A DNA stretch of 42,496 bases from assembly GCA_947629835.1 (NCBI GenBank), contig CANRFH010000009.1:1-42496 (forward strand), read 5' to 3'. The position numbers were made by a program, and so were the translations under genes. A model generated the notes under the pieces. It was not told where the DNA came from. It saw only the letters and a list, made by a program, of their open reading frames with translations, and ran no database searches. Source of the stretch: an uncultured Clostridia bacterium. Its GTDB lineage: Bacteria; Bacillota; Clostridia; TANB77; CAG-508. Each line of letters starts with the position of its first letter. Positions within the stretch are counted from its first letter, which is position 1. Positions 33,833 through 42,496 of this stretch are shown here, one piece after another.

Positions 33833-34762
33833 ATGGGATTAGTAACTACTAAGGAAATGTTTGAAAAATCTATTAGGGAGCACTTTGCAATTGGAGCATT
33901 TAATGTAAATAATATGGAGATCGTACAAGGAGTTTTGGATGCGGCAAAAGAAGAAAATTCACCAGTAATTTTGCAAGCATCATCAAGTGCAATAAAATAT
34001 GCTAGAATAAATTATTTAATGAAAATGGTTGAAGCAGGAATAGAAGAAACTGATGTACCTGTCGCTTTACACCTAGATCACGGACCAGATTTTGAAACTT
34101 GCAAAATGTGCATAGATGCAGGATTTACATCTGTTATGATAGATGGTTCAAAATATGATTTTGAAGAAAATGTAGCTTTAACAAAAAAAGTTGTAGACTA
34201 TGCTCACGAAAGAGGAGTAGTTGTAGAAGCAGAGCTTGGAAAACTTGCAGGAATAGAAGATGATGTAAATGTTTCATCATCAGATGCTATGTTTACAGAT
34301 CCAGATCAAGCCAAAGAATTTGTAGAAAGAACAGGATGTGATTCACTAGCAATAGCTATTGGAACAAGTCACGGAGCATATAAATTTAAAGGAGATGCAA
34401 AACTCAGATTTGACATTTTACAAAAGGTAAAAGAAAAATTACCAAACACACCTATAGTTTTACACGGTGCATCTACTGTAATACCAGAACTTGTAGAAAC
34501 CTGCAATAAATATGGTGGAAATATACCAGGAGCAAAAGGTGTACCAGATGAAATGCTAAGAGAGGCAAGCCAAAGTGGTGTTTCAAAGATAAATGTAGAT
34601 ACAGATTTAAGACTTGCTATGACATCAGAAATAAGAAAAGTATTTGCAGAAGAACCAGAAGCATTTGACCCAAGGAAATATTTAACTCCTGCAAGGGAAA
34701 AAATAAAAGAAACAGTTAAGCATAAAATGAGAGATGTATTTTTATCAAGCGGAAAAGCATAG
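33833..34762 (+). CDS. fba: Class II fructose-bisphosphate aldolase
   Basis: This glycolytic enzyme splits fructose-1,6-bisphosphate to DHAP and glyceraldehyde-3-phosphate. The 309-residue protein has class II zinc-site motifs: ALHLDHGPDFETC, VEAELGKLAG, and PIVLHGASTVI. The ATG at 33833 is preceded by AAAGGAGAG; the TTG 18 bases upstream would bury that site in coding sequence. It lies 20 bases after the deacetylase. Confidence 0.95.
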   Translation: MGLVTTKEMFEKSIREHFAIGAFNVNNMEIVQGVLDAAKEENSPVILQASSSAIKYARINYLMKMVEAGIEETDVPVALHLDHGPDFETCKMCIDAGFTSVMIDGSKYDFEENVALTKKVVDYAHERGVVVEAELGKLAGIEDDVNVSSSDAMFTDPDQAKEFVERTGCDSLAIAIGTSHGAYKFKGDAKLRFDILQKVKEKLPNTPIVLHGASTVIPELVETCNKYGGNIPGAKGVPDEMLREASQSGVSKINVDTDLRLAMTSEIRKVFAEEPEAFDPRKYLTPAREKIKETVKHKMRDVFLSSGKA

Positions 34763-34778
34763 AAAAAAGGAAGATAAA

Positions 34779-35372
34779 ATGGAAAAAGAAAAGATAAAAG
34801 GAATAATTGAAGCAATATTATTTGCAAGTGCAAGAATTGTAAGTTTAGATGAATTAGTTTTAAGTCTAGAATTAGATAAGGACGAGATTTCTAAAATAAT
34901 TGAAGAAATGAAGGAAGAATATAAAAAAGATAATCGTGGTATAGAGCTTATAAGCATCAATAATGGATATACACTTGCAAGCAAAAAAGAATTGCACGAA
35001 TATATTTATCCAATTGTAGATAAAAGAGTAAAACCAAATTTATCACAGGCAGCTCTTGAAGTACTTGCAATAATTGCATATAATCCAAGAATTTCTAGAG
35101 CAGAAATAGAAAATATAAGAGGAGTAAATTCTGACGCTTCTCTATATAGGTTAATGGAGCATAATTTAGTACAAGAAGCAGGAAAGCTTGATCTTCCTGG
35201 AAAGCCAATGTCATATGAGGTAACAGAAGAATTTCTAAAAAAGTTTGGACTAAATACTTTAAAAGATTTGCCAGAGCTTCCTAAGTATAAAGTAGATGAA
35301 AATCAGCAAATTGTGATAGATGATTTAATTAAAGATGATGAGCAAACTGAAGATATGCAAAAAAACGTATAA
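34779..35372 (+). CDS. scpB: Segregation and condensation protein B
   Basis: ScpB (197 residues) is the winged-helix partner of ScpA in the SMC condensin complex that compacts and segregates chromosomes. The family pattern includes GIIEAILFASARIVSLDEL, then LSQAALEVLAIIAYNPRISR and VNSDASLYRLMEHNLVQEAG. The ATG at 34779 follows AAGGAAG, 16 bases after fba; an upstream in-frame start would overlap fba. scpA is not adjacent. Confidence 0.93.
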   Translation: MEKEKIKGIIEAILFASARIVSLDELVLSLELDKDEISKIIEEMKEEYKKDNRGIELISINNGYTLASKKELHEYIYPIVDKRVKPNLSQAALEVLAIIAYNPRISRAEIENIRGVNSDASLYRLMEHNLVQEAGKLDLPGKPMSYEVTEEFLKKFGLNTLKDLPELPKYKVDENQQIVIDDLIKDDEQTEDMQKNV

Positions 35373-35453
35373 AAAAGGTTTAAATTTTAATAAAGTTGCA
35401 AAAAAAGCAGAAATATGCTAAAATACAAATGCAAAAATATTAGGAGAGAAAAA

Positions 35454-35786
35454 GTGGAAATATTACAATTAATAGTTTTATTAATTTTTATAATAATATC
35501 TTTAATTATATTTGCAGTAATGCAAATAAGAAGTGCTGGGATGAAAATAAAAGATTTTGTAGACTTCATACAGGCAAACCAAGTGTTAGATAGTCTTTAC
35601 GAAGTGTCAAAAAAGTATGAAAAGATGTCACAAAATCAGCAGATAGTGTTTTTGATGGAAGCGGAAAAAGTATTCTCAGCATTTGATAAAGTTCCAGATA
35701 TGTTATGGGAAGATGAATATCAGAAATATTCAAAAATACTTGATATATACAAAAATATCAAAATGGTTAGATGGAACGAAAAGTAA
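35454..35786 (+). CDS. Single-pass membrane protein of unknown function
   Basis: This 110-residue protein has an N-terminal membrane segment (about 3-23, LQLIVLLIFIIISLIIFAVM) and a helical cytoplasmic part (KIKDFVDFIQANQVLDSLYE). The GTG at 35454 is chosen because TTAGGAGA lies 8 bases upstream; the ATG at 35415 has no site. It lies between scpB and glmU. No family was recognised with certainty. Confidence 0.65.
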   Translation: MEILQLIVLLIFIIISLIIFAVMQIRSAGMKIKDFVDFIQANQVLDSLYEVSKKYEKMSQNQQIVFLMEAEKVFSAFDKVPDMLWEDEYQKYSKILDIYKNIKMVRWNEK

Positions 35787-35834
35787 ACATAAAATCATAT
35801 AATAGTATTATTACTTTTAACAGGAGGCAATGAT

Positions 35835-37094
35835 ATGGAAAATATAATTGCGATTGTAATGGCAGCCGGAAAAGGTACCAGGATGAAAACAAACAAATCA
35901 AAAGTTGTACATAAGATATATGGAAAAGAACTAATTGCAAGAGTTGTTGAAACAGTTCAAAAATCAGGAATTAATGATATTATCGCTGTTGTAGGACATA
36001 AAAGAGATGATGTCCAAAATGTATTAGGAGACAGTGTAAAATATGCATATCAAGAAGAACTACTTGGAACAGGTCATACAGCTATGCAAGCAATTCCTTA
36101 CCTAAAAGGTAAAAAAGGAAAAGTAGTAGTATTATATGGAGATGTTCCACTTGTAAGACCAGAAACAATCAAAAAACTTATTGCAAAAAGCATTGCAGAA
36201 AAAGAGAGTGCAACTATTTTAACTGCTTTATACAATAATCCAACAGGATATGGCAGAGTAGTAAGAGATGCATCAGGAAATGTAAAAGCAATAGTTGAAG
36301 AAAAAGATGCAACTGACGAAGAAAAAGCAATAACAGAAATAAATGGTGGAATATATTGTTTTGATATAGAAGAACTTATACTTGCATTAGAAAAAATAAC
36401 TAGAAATAATGCCCAAGGAGAATATTATCTTACAGATGTAATAAAGATAATGAATGAAAAAGGATTAAAAACAGGTGCAATTATTGTAGAAGATAATACA
36501 GAAATACTTGGAGTAAATGATAGAGCACAACTTGAAATGCTAACAAGAATACTTAGAATTAGAATAAATCAGGCACATTTAGAAAATGGTGTAACAATAG
36601 AGGATATTAATAACACATATATATATGATGATGTAGAAATAGGAATGGACACAGTCATACATCCAAATACTACAATAAAATCAGGAGTAAAAATTGGAGA
36701 AAACTGTGAGATAGGTCCAAATGCATATATAAGAGAAGGATGCGAACTTGCTAATAATGTAAAAATAGGAAGTTTTGTTGAAATAAAGAAAGCAAAAATT
36801 GGAGAAGGAACGAAAGTACCACATCTATCATATATGGGAGATTGTGAGATTGGAAGTAAGACTAATATAGGCTGTGGAACAATTACTTGTAACTATGATG
36901 GATTTAAAAAGAGCAAAACTATTATAGGAAATAATGCATTTATTGGTTCAAATGTAAACTTTATAGCACCTGTAACAATCGGAGATAATGTACTTGTTGC
37001 TGCAGGTTCTACAATAACAGACGACGTTCCAAAAGATAGTTTAAGTATAGCAAGACAAAGACAGATAAATAAAGAAGGATGGAATAAGAAATAA
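35835..37094 (+). CDS. glmU: Bifunctional GlmU
   Basis: GlmU acetylates glucosamine-1-phosphate and then transfers UMP to form UDP-GlcNAc. The N-terminal uridyltransferase domain starts IIAIVMAAGKGTRMKTNKSK and has VVLYGDVPLV. The C-terminal left-handed beta helix (about 250-410) has hexapeptide repeats and the acetyltransferase site GCGTITCNYDGFKKSKTIIG. At 419 residues it is shorter than the usual 455, mainly by lacking the C-terminal tail. Together with glmS at 1513 the window holds two of the route's enzymes. Confidence 0.94.
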   Translation: MENIIAIVMAAGKGTRMKTNKSKVVHKIYGKELIARVVETVQKSGINDIIAVVGHKRDDVQNVLGDSVKYAYQEELLGTGHTAMQAIPYLKGKKGKVVVLYGDVPLVRPETIKKLIAKSIAEKESATILTALYNNPTGYGRVVRDASGNVKAIVEEKDATDEEKAITEINGGIYCFDIEELILALEKITRNNAQGEYYLTDVIKIMNEKGLKTGAIIVEDNTEILGVNDRAQLEMLTRILRIRINQAHLENGVTIEDINNTYIYDDVEIGMDTVIHPNTTIKSGVKIGENCEIGPNAYIREGCELANNVKIGSFVEIKKAKIGEGTKVPHLSYMGDCEIGSKTNIGCGTITCNYDGFKKSKTIIGNNAFIGSNVNFIAPVTIGDNVLVAAGSTITDDVPKDSLSIARQRQINKEGWNKK

Positions 37095-37134
37095 AGTGGT
37101 ATACTAATAATTAATTATTGTGGAGGTATATGAT

Positions 37135-37443
37135 ATGACGACAAAAATTTATTCAATTGAAGATATTAAACAAATGCTCAATGAAATATTAACAAATACA
37201 GAAGTAGAAAAGGCAATTTTGTTTGGTTCATATGCAAAAAATACTCCAACAACATACAGTGATATAGATATATTAATAGATAGTAATGGAAAAATCAAAG
37301 GTTTAAAATTTTTTGCAATTATTGATATGATTAGAGAAAAATTTAATAAGGATGTAGATGTAATAGAAAAATCTGAGATTAATAAAAATTCAAAAATAGA
37401 AAAAGAAATAGAAAAAACAGGAGTTGTTGTATATGAAAAATAA
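37135..37443 (+). CDS. MNT-type nucleotidyltransferase
   Basis: This 102-residue minimal nucleotidyltransferase has GSYAKNTPTTYSDIDILID, the GS...DxD catalytic motif. Such proteins often act as antitoxins that modify a HEPN partner, but no HEPN gene lies next to it here, so it may be an orphan. The ATG at 37135 follows GGAGGTATATG; an ATG 15 bases earlier overlaps that site. Confidence 0.8.
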   Translation: MTTKIYSIEDIKQMLNEILTNTEVEKAILFGSYAKNTPTTYSDIDILIDSNGKIKGLKFFAIIDMIREKFNKDVDVIEKSEINKNSKIEKEIEKTGVVVYEK

Positions 37444-37465
37444 AGAAAAAATTTAAAATTTAATA

Positions 37466-37506
37466 AAAAAGGGAGCAAGGTAATTTATACTTTGCTCCTT
37501 TTTCTT
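37466..37506. terminator. Bidirectional terminator
   Basis: GGAGCAA (37472-37478) pairs with TTGCTCC (37492-37498), extended by A-T pairs. It serves the nucleotidyltransferase and the convergent pflA. Confidence 0.8.
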
Positions 37507-38224
37507 ATATCCCGAGAATCTTTTTAGCCCTCTCTACATCATCATTTGTTGCAGGAGGAATATCACTTAATGGATATTCAAGATTTAAGTTTTCCCATTT
37601 AAATTTACCTAAGTTATGATATGGAAGAATTTCAACCTTTTCTACTGATTTTAGAGTAGATACAAATTCCTTTAATTTCAATAAATCATTTTTATTGTCG
37701 GTTAGGCTAGGTACTAAAACTTGTCTTATCCACATTGGCTTATTTATGCTACTTAAATATCGTGCAAATTCAAGTTCTAATTCATTTGAGACTCCAACCA
37801 ATTCTTTAGATTTAGATGGAACAATATGTTTAATATCAAGCAAAAATAAATCAGTTAAATCAATTAATTTTTTTAAATTATCTGTTATACGAAACATACC
37901 GGATGTATCTATCGCAGTATGTATGTTATATCTCTTTAATTCTGTAAAAAGAGATATAAGAGAGCTGGTTTGGAGTAAAGGTTCTCCACCAGAAACTGTA
38001 ACACCTCCGCCGGAAGGCTTAATATAGTTTTGGTATTTAAGTATTTTATCTACAATTTCATCTATTGGGATAAGCATACCTTCATTTACATCCCAAGAAT
38101 CTCTATTTTGACAATATTTACATCTCAAAGTACAACCTTGAAGGAATATAACATATCTAATACCGGGACCATCTACTGTTCCAAAACTTTCAAAAGAGTG
38201 TACTCTTAAAAAATTATTTTCCAA
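37505..38224 (-). CDS. pflA: Pyruvate formate-lyase activating enzyme
   Basis: This 239-residue radical-SAM enzyme makes the glycyl radical on PflB. The cluster motif CTLRCKYC (CxxxCxxC) follows GPGIRYVIFLQG, and GGGVTVSGGEPL is the SAM-binding GGE region. The start is a TTG at 38224, six bases after GGAGG; the ATG at 38245 lies upstream of that site. It lies downstream of pflB on the same strand across 288 bases, so it may have its own promoter. Confidence 0.93.
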   Translation of the reverse strand: MENNFLRVHSFESFGTVDGPGIRYVIFLQGCTLRCKYCQNRDSWDVNEGMLIPIDEIVDKILKYQNYIKPSGGGVTVSGGEPLLQTSSLISLFTELKRYNIHTAIDTSGMFRITDNLKKLIDLTDLFLLDIKHIVPSKSKELVGVSNELELEFARYLSSINKPMWIRQVLVPSLTDNKNDLLKLKEFVSTLKSVEKVEILPYHNLGKFKWENLNLEYPLSDIPPATNDDVERAKKILGI

Positions 38225-38512
38225 AGCAAACCTCCAAATAAACATTTATTTCCAAAGTACAAGAAGTAATGAGTTTAAAAATTTAAATTTACATTCTTTC
38301 GCTATGATAAACTGTTTATTCATAGAAATTATAAAATTACAACATAAGCTCATTACGCTTTGTAAGTTTTTCTAAACGAAAAACTACGCTCCATTCCCAT
38401 ATGCTGTAATTAAATAATTTCTAATTCATAAAAGTTTAAACTCGCTCACTCATTTAATTTTAATTTTTAAACCTTCTAAATCCCCTGTGTTTGGCTAATT
38501 TACTATACTTTT
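38225..38512. repeat. pflB-pflA spacer with imperfect inverted repeats
   Basis: An imperfect 18-bp inverted repeat (38258-38275 with 38347-38364), a small hairpin (AGTTTTTC and GAAAAACT, 38365-38385) and an AT-rich pair of arms lie in this spacer. Its right part contains CCTGTGTTTGGCT, shared with CCTGCGTTTGGCT at 581-593. It could be a small dispersed repeat unit. No gene seen. Confidence 0.35.
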
Positions 38513-40750
38513 TTAAATTCTTTCATGAATAGTCCTATTGATTACATCTAACTGTTGTTCACGAGTAAGCTTTACAAAATTAACCGCATATCCAGAAACT
38601 CTAATAGTAAGTTGTGGATACTTTTCAGGATGATTCATAGCATCAATTAAAAGAGATCTATCAAATACATTTACATTGATATGATGTCCATCTTGCATAA
38701 AGAATCCATCAAGCATACTAATTAGATTATTAACTTTTGATATATCATCTTTTCCAAGTGTATTAGGACTAATTGAAAAAGTGTATGAAATTCCATCTTC
38801 TGCATATTCATAAGGAAGTTTTGCAATGGTATTCATGACAGCCAAAGCACCATTTGTATCTCTTCCATGAAGTGGATTTGCACCAGGACCAAATGGTTCT
38901 CCTGCTTTTCTTCCATCAGGAGTGTTTCCAGTTGCTTTACCATAGACAACATTTGAAGTTATAGTTAGGACAGATAGTGTGTGCTTAGAATGTTTGTAAG
39001 TAGTATGTTTTTTTATTTTTCCCATAAATCTTTTAATAATATCAACTGCGATGCTATCTACTCTATCGTCATCATTACCATATTTAGGAAAGTCTCCTTC
39101 AACTTCATAATCAGTAGCAAGTCCAGTCTCATCACGAATGACCTTAACTTTTGCATATTTTATTGCAGATAAAGAATCTGCAACAACTGAAAGACCTGCA
39201 ATACCAGTTGCCATTGTTCTTAAAATATCCTCATCATGAAGTGCCATTTCGATTGCTTCATAAGAATATTTATCATGCATATAATGTATGGCGTTTAATG
39301 CTTTAATATATATTTTTGCAACATAATCCATCATTGTATCAAACTTGTCCATAACTTCGTCAAAGTCTAAGTATTCAGAAGTTATTGGAGCAAATTTTGT
39401 AGTTACTTGTTTGCCAGAAAGCTCATCTCTACCTCCGTTGATAGCATAAAGAAGTGTTTTAGCAAGGTTAGCACGAGCTCCGAAAAATTGCATTTGCTTT
39501 CCGATACGCATGGCAGATACACAACAAGCTATACCATAATCATCTCCCCAAAATCTTCTCATTAAATCGTCATTTTCATATTGTATAGAAGATGTTTTTA
39601 TTGAAAGACTAGTGGTATATTCTTTAAAACCTCTTGGTAATCTTACAGACCAAAGAATAGTCAAATTTGGTTCAGGTGCAGGACCTAAATTTTCAAGAGT
39701 ATGCAAAATTCTAAAAGAATTTTTTGTAACTAAGGTTCTTCCATCAATTCCCATACCACCAATGCTTTCTGTAACCCAAACTGGATCACCACTAAATAGT
39801 TCGTTATATTCAGGAGTTCTCAAAAATCTAACCATTCTAAGTTTCATAACAAAATGGTCAATAATCTCTTGCGCTTCTTCTTCAGAAATGACATTATTAT
39901 TTAAATCTCTTTCAAAATATATATCTAAGAAAGTAGAAATTCTACCAAGGCTCATTGCAGCACCATTTTGGTCTTTTATTGCTGCAAGATATCCGAAATA
40001 TAGCCACTGAGTTGCTTCTTTTGCATTAGATGCAGGAGCAGATATATCAAATCCATATTTTTTTGCCATGATTTTTAGATTTTCTAATGCCTTTATTTGT
40101 TCTGCAACTTCTTCTCTTTCACGAATAAGCTCTTCTGTAAAGCTATCTCTATCTAACAACTCCATAGCATGTTTTTTTTCTTCGATTAAAAAATCTACGC
40201 CATAAAGTGCAACTCGTCTGTAATCTCCAATTATCCTTCCACGACCATATCCATCAGGTAAGCCAGTAAGAAGATGTGAACTTCTAGCAGCTCTAACATC
40301 TGGGGTATAAACCTCAAAGACGCCATCATTATGCGTTTTTCTAATTCCATTAAAAACTTCGGCAACTGTCTTGTCAATTTCTTTTCCATATGCTTCACAT
40401 GATTTCTCTACAATTCTAATACCACCAAAAGGCATTATAGCTCTTTTTAATGGACTATCAGTTTGAAAACCAACGATTTGTTCTAAATCTTTATCAAGAT
40501 ATCCTGCATCATGAGAAGTAATAGTAGAAACTGTCTTTGTATCGATATCTAGAACTCCACCATTTGATGCTTTTTCTTTTTCAAATAAATCTAAAACCTC
40601 ATTCCATAATCTTTTTGTCTTTTCCGTAGGACCTACTAAAAATTCTGAATTTCCTTCGTAAGGAGTATAATTTTCTTGTATGAAATCTCTTACATTAATT
40701 TCATTTTGCCATTTTCCTATCTTAAAACCATTCCAACCATCAAATTTCAT
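38513..40750 (-). CDS. pflB: Formate acetyltransferase (pyruvate formate-lyase)
   Basis: PflB cleaves pyruvate with CoA to acetyl-CoA and formate under anaerobic conditions. The 745-residue protein has the adjacent active-site cysteines in [14 protein letters not shown] and the C-terminal glycyl-radical motif RVSGYAVNF. The ATG at 40750 follows TGGAGG; the longer frame to 40780 includes that site. The activase gene pflA lies downstream on the same strand. No CGG codons. Confidence 0.97.
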   Translation of the reverse strand: MKFDGWNGFKIGKWQNEINVRDFIQENYTPYEGNSEFLVGPTEKTKRLWNEVLDLFEKEKASNGGVLDIDTKTVSTITSHDAGYLDKDLEQIVGFQTDSPLKRAIMPFGGIRIVEKSCEAYGKEIDKTVAEVFNGIRKTHNDGVFEVYTPDVRAARSSHLLTGLPDGYGRGRIIGDYRRVALYGVDFLIEEKKHAMELLDRDSFTEELIREREEVAEQIKALENLKIMAKKYGFDISAPASNAKEATQWLYFGYLAAIKDQNGAAMSLGRISTFLDIYFERDLNNNVISEEEAQEIIDHFVMKLRMVRFLRTPEYNELFSGDPVWVTESIGGMGIDGRTLVTKNSFRILHTLENLGPAPEPNLTILWSVRLPRGFKEYTTSLSIKTSSIQYENDDLMRRFWGDDYGIACCVSAMRIGKQMQFFGARANLAKTLLYAINGGRDELSGKQVTTKFAPITSEYLDFDEVMDKFDTMMDYVAKIYIKALNAIHYMHDKYSYEAIEMALHDEDILRTMATGIAGLSVVADSLSAIKYAKVKVIRDETGLATDYEVEGDFPKYGNDDDRVDSIAVDIIKRFMGKIKKHTTYKHSKHTLSVLTITSNVVYGKATGNTPDGRKAGEPFGPGANPLHGRDTNGALAVMNTIAKLPYEYAEDGISYTFSISPNTLGKDDISKVNNLISMLDGFFMQDGHHINVNVFDRSLLIDAMNHPEKYPQLTIRVSGYAVNFVKLTREQQLDVINRTIHERI

Positions 40751-40931
40751 ATATAACCTCCATTTATATATTTTTTCCAAAAGATATTGTACAATAGTAT
40801 TTTAAGTATGTCAATGAAAATAGTATGTGCACAAAAGTTAAAAATAAAACATAAGTTGTAAAAAGACTTATAAATTGGTACGATTTTAAACAATATATTA
40901 CAAATAGCAGCAAAAAATACTAAAAATATAA

Positions 40932-40986
40932 AAGTTTTTGCTTATTTTAGCAAAAACTTGACAATAATAAAAATAAGTATTATAAT
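40932..40986 (+). promoter_or_regulatory. Consensus promoter with dyad before the AAA ATPase
   Basis: TTGACA (40958-40963), 17 bases, TATAAT (40981-40986). An 11-bp perfect inverted repeat (40932-40942 and 40949-40959) ends inside the -35, so it may be an operator. Confidence 0.7.
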
Positions 40987-41003
40987 TATATTGGTGATGA
41001 AAT

Positions 41004-42209
41004 ATGGATACAAAAACAATATACAGAGAGGAATATATAAAAAGATTAAATTTATACAAAGATAAAAATATCATAAAAGTACTCACAGGAATAAGGCGTT
41101 CAGGAAAATCAACAATACTTAAACAATTTATGGATGAACTTATAAAATCAGGAGTTTCGAAGAAAAATATTATATTTATAAACTTTGAAGATAATAGCAA
41201 TAAAGAATTATTAGATTACCAAAAATTGCATGATTACATTATAGATAATACAAACAGCAGAAAAAGAAATTATATATTTTTAGACGAAATACAAAATGTA
41301 CCAAACTTTCAAAAATGTGTGGACAGTTTATTTTTAAAAGATTATTTAGATATATATATGACAGGTTCAAATTCATATATGTTATCTGGAGAACTTGCAA
41401 CATATTTAACAGGAAGATATATACAAATTCATATCTTACCATTATCATTTAAAGAATATTTAAGCTATTATGGAAAAGAAGATGAATTAAAGAAATATAA
41501 TGAATATGCATTATATGGGGGATTTCCATATTTAATAAATCTTGAAAGCGAAGAGGAGAAAACACAATATCTAGATAGTATATATAATACAGTTATAATA
41601 AAAGATGTAATAAATAGAAAAAAAATAAATGATCCACTTATATTAGAAAGTATTTGTAGATTTTTATTTGATAATATTGGCTCTAACATTTCTTCTAAAA
41701 AAATAAGTGATACTTTGGCATCTAATGGAAGAAAAAATTCTGTACACACCATAGAAGAATACTTAAATGCGCTTATAGAAAGCTATATATTGTATAAAGT
41801 AAATAGGTTTGATATAAAAGGTAAACAGCTTTTAAAAACACAAGAGAAATATTATTTGTCTGATTTAGGTTTAAGAACATATCTGCTAGGAAAGAACTAT
41901 TCAAGAGACTTAGGACATATTTTAGAGAATATAATATTTTTAGAATTAAAACGAAGAAATTATAGAATCTATGTAGGAAAAAATGATACTAATGAAGTAG
42001 ATTTTGTAGTTGAAACAAATGATGACTATATATATATACAAGTAGCTTTGTCAGTTAGAGATGAAGCAACACTTTCAAGAGAATTAAAACCTTTACAAAC
42101 AATTCCAGATCATTATAGAAAATATCTAATCACATTGGATTATGATACAAATAATTATAACGGAATAAAACAAATAAGTGCACTTGATTTTTTAACACGG
42201 AAGATGTGA
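41004..42209 (+). CDS. AAA ATPase with DUF4143
   Basis: This 401-residue protein has an N-terminal AAA_14 ATPase domain (Walker A GIRRSGKST at 29-37, Walker B YIFLDE at 91-96) and a C-terminal DUF4143 domain with nuclease-like features (ENIIFLELKRRNYRIYVGK, then EVDFVVE). Such proteins are widespread and of unknown role. An in-frame CGG (42198-42200) lies three codons before the TGA. If read like the other CGG sites, the tail would change from TRKM to TGRCEL, ending at 42214-42216. I give the conventional end. Confidence 0.85.
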   Translation: MDTKTIYREEYIKRLNLYKDKNIIKVLTGIRRSGKSTILKQFMDELIKSGVSKKNIIFINFEDNSNKELLDYQKLHDYIIDNTNSRKRNYIFLDEIQNVPNFQKCVDSLFLKDYLDIYMTGSNSYMLSGELATYLTGRYIQIHILPLSFKEYLSYYGKEDELKKYNEYALYGGFPYLINLESEEEKTQYLDSIYNTVIIKDVINRKKINDPLILESICRFLFDNIGSNISSKKISDTLASNGRKNSVHTIEEYLNALIESYILYKVNRFDIKGKQLLKTQEKYYLSDLGLRTYLLGKNYSRDLGHILENIIFLELKRRNYRIYVGKNDTNEVDFVVETNDDYIYIQVALSVRDEATLSRELKPLQTIPDHYRKYLITLDYDTNNYNGIKQISALDFLTRKM

Positions 42210-42406
42210 GTTGTAGATTAGAATTAAAAATAGATATAAAATTAACAATTAGTTACAATTAATAGCCAAAGAATTATTACAAAAGCATTAAGAATATATT
42301 ACAAATCAATTACTTCTATTGACCGAAGTAAAAAAATAAGCTAAAATAAATTTAAATTAACTTTCAAGTTAAGCAAAATAATAAAAAACAAAGGAGAAAA
42401 CGAAAG

Positions 42407-42490
42407 ATGGCAAGAAACGCTAGAACCCTAGAGGCTCTACACACACACACACACCAGATTGTTGAGCAATTAGAATTTAGCAAACAATAA
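42407..42490 (+). CDS. Possible 27-residue peptide with an (AC)8 tract
   Basis: AAAGGAGAAAACGAAAG precedes an ATG and a frame beginning MARNARTLEALHTHTHQIVE, ending TAA. The His-Thr run comes from an eight-unit AC repeat (42439-42454). A change of one repeat unit would shift the frame and stop translation early. No family recognised. Confidence 0.4.
   Translation: MARNARTLEALHTHTHQIVEQLEFSKQ
42439..42454 (+). repeat. (AC)8 dinucleotide repeat
   Basis: Eight AC units lie within the short frame at 42407-42490. Simple repeats of this kind are uncommon in this AT-rich sequence. Confidence 0.8.
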
Positions 42491-42496
42491 AAGATA

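Noticed and set aside
1..42496. CRISPR array
   Set aside because: No series of regularly spaced repeats was seen; the repeats present are pairs or triplets linked to the element.

Overview
The window is very AT-rich DNA from a spore-forming low-GC Firmicute, most likely an uncultured gut clostridium. It carries spo0A, spoIVA and a bofA-like gene, a gatCAB operon, pyruvate formate-lyase with its activase, an LPxTG surface protein, a class II aldolase and mostly AGA arginine codons. The taxonomy is an inference from gene content and base composition.

Layout. 1-4.1 kb is core chromosome: leuS (partial), rsmA, glmS, a bofA-like gene and a yaaL-like gene. A tRNA-Leu(UAG) gene at 4284-4367 is the integration site of an element of about 10.9 kb. 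The element is bounded by a 54-nt tRNA repeat (51/54 identical) at 4314-4367 and 15217-15270. It carries a tyrosine integrase, an excisionase-like protein, a HTH repressor, a gene II/X-type replication protein, a 1.5-kb untranslated region, a serine recombinase, a second HTH regulator and a set of membrane or exported proteins. Repeated short sites at its ends and near its regulatory genes look like integrase-arm, excisionase and repressor sites. Right of it lie a cysteine-cluster protein, a probable type I toxin-antitoxin locus and a NERD-domain gene. The rest is chromosome: surface protein, spoIVA, an FAD oxidoreductase, yigZ, spo0A, gatCAB, two half-size TauE/SafE transporters, a calcium-type P-ATPase, a polysaccharide deacetylase, fba, scpB, glmU, pflA, pflB and an AAA ATPase.

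Most striking observation. Six otherwise well-formed genes (the element's serine recombinase, spo0A, gatA, both TauE/SafE genes and the gene at 29621) are broken by eight single-base frameshifts. All eight have the same form: an in-frame CGG codon, after which the correct reading frame resumes by skipping the C and reading GGA or GGT as glycine. I found no in-frame CGG in the other chromosomal genes except one near the stop of the last ATPase and one in the probably transferred cysteine-cluster gene. Either CGG acts here as a general +1 frameshift or four-base glycine signal, comparable to AGGY in Perkinsus mitochondrial cox1, or the data contain a very specific C-insertion artefact. spo0A and gatA should be indispensable to a sporulating bacterium that lives on GatCAB, so the first possibility deserves testing. 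The affected genes are annotated here at full length across the shift.

How genes work together. GlmS and GlmU are both on the UDP-GlcNAc route. gatC-gatA-gatB is one operon. P-ATPase, deacetylase, fba and scpB are closely spaced in one direction. pflA and pflB serve anaerobic pyruvate cleavage. Spo0A and SpoIVA belong to sporulation.
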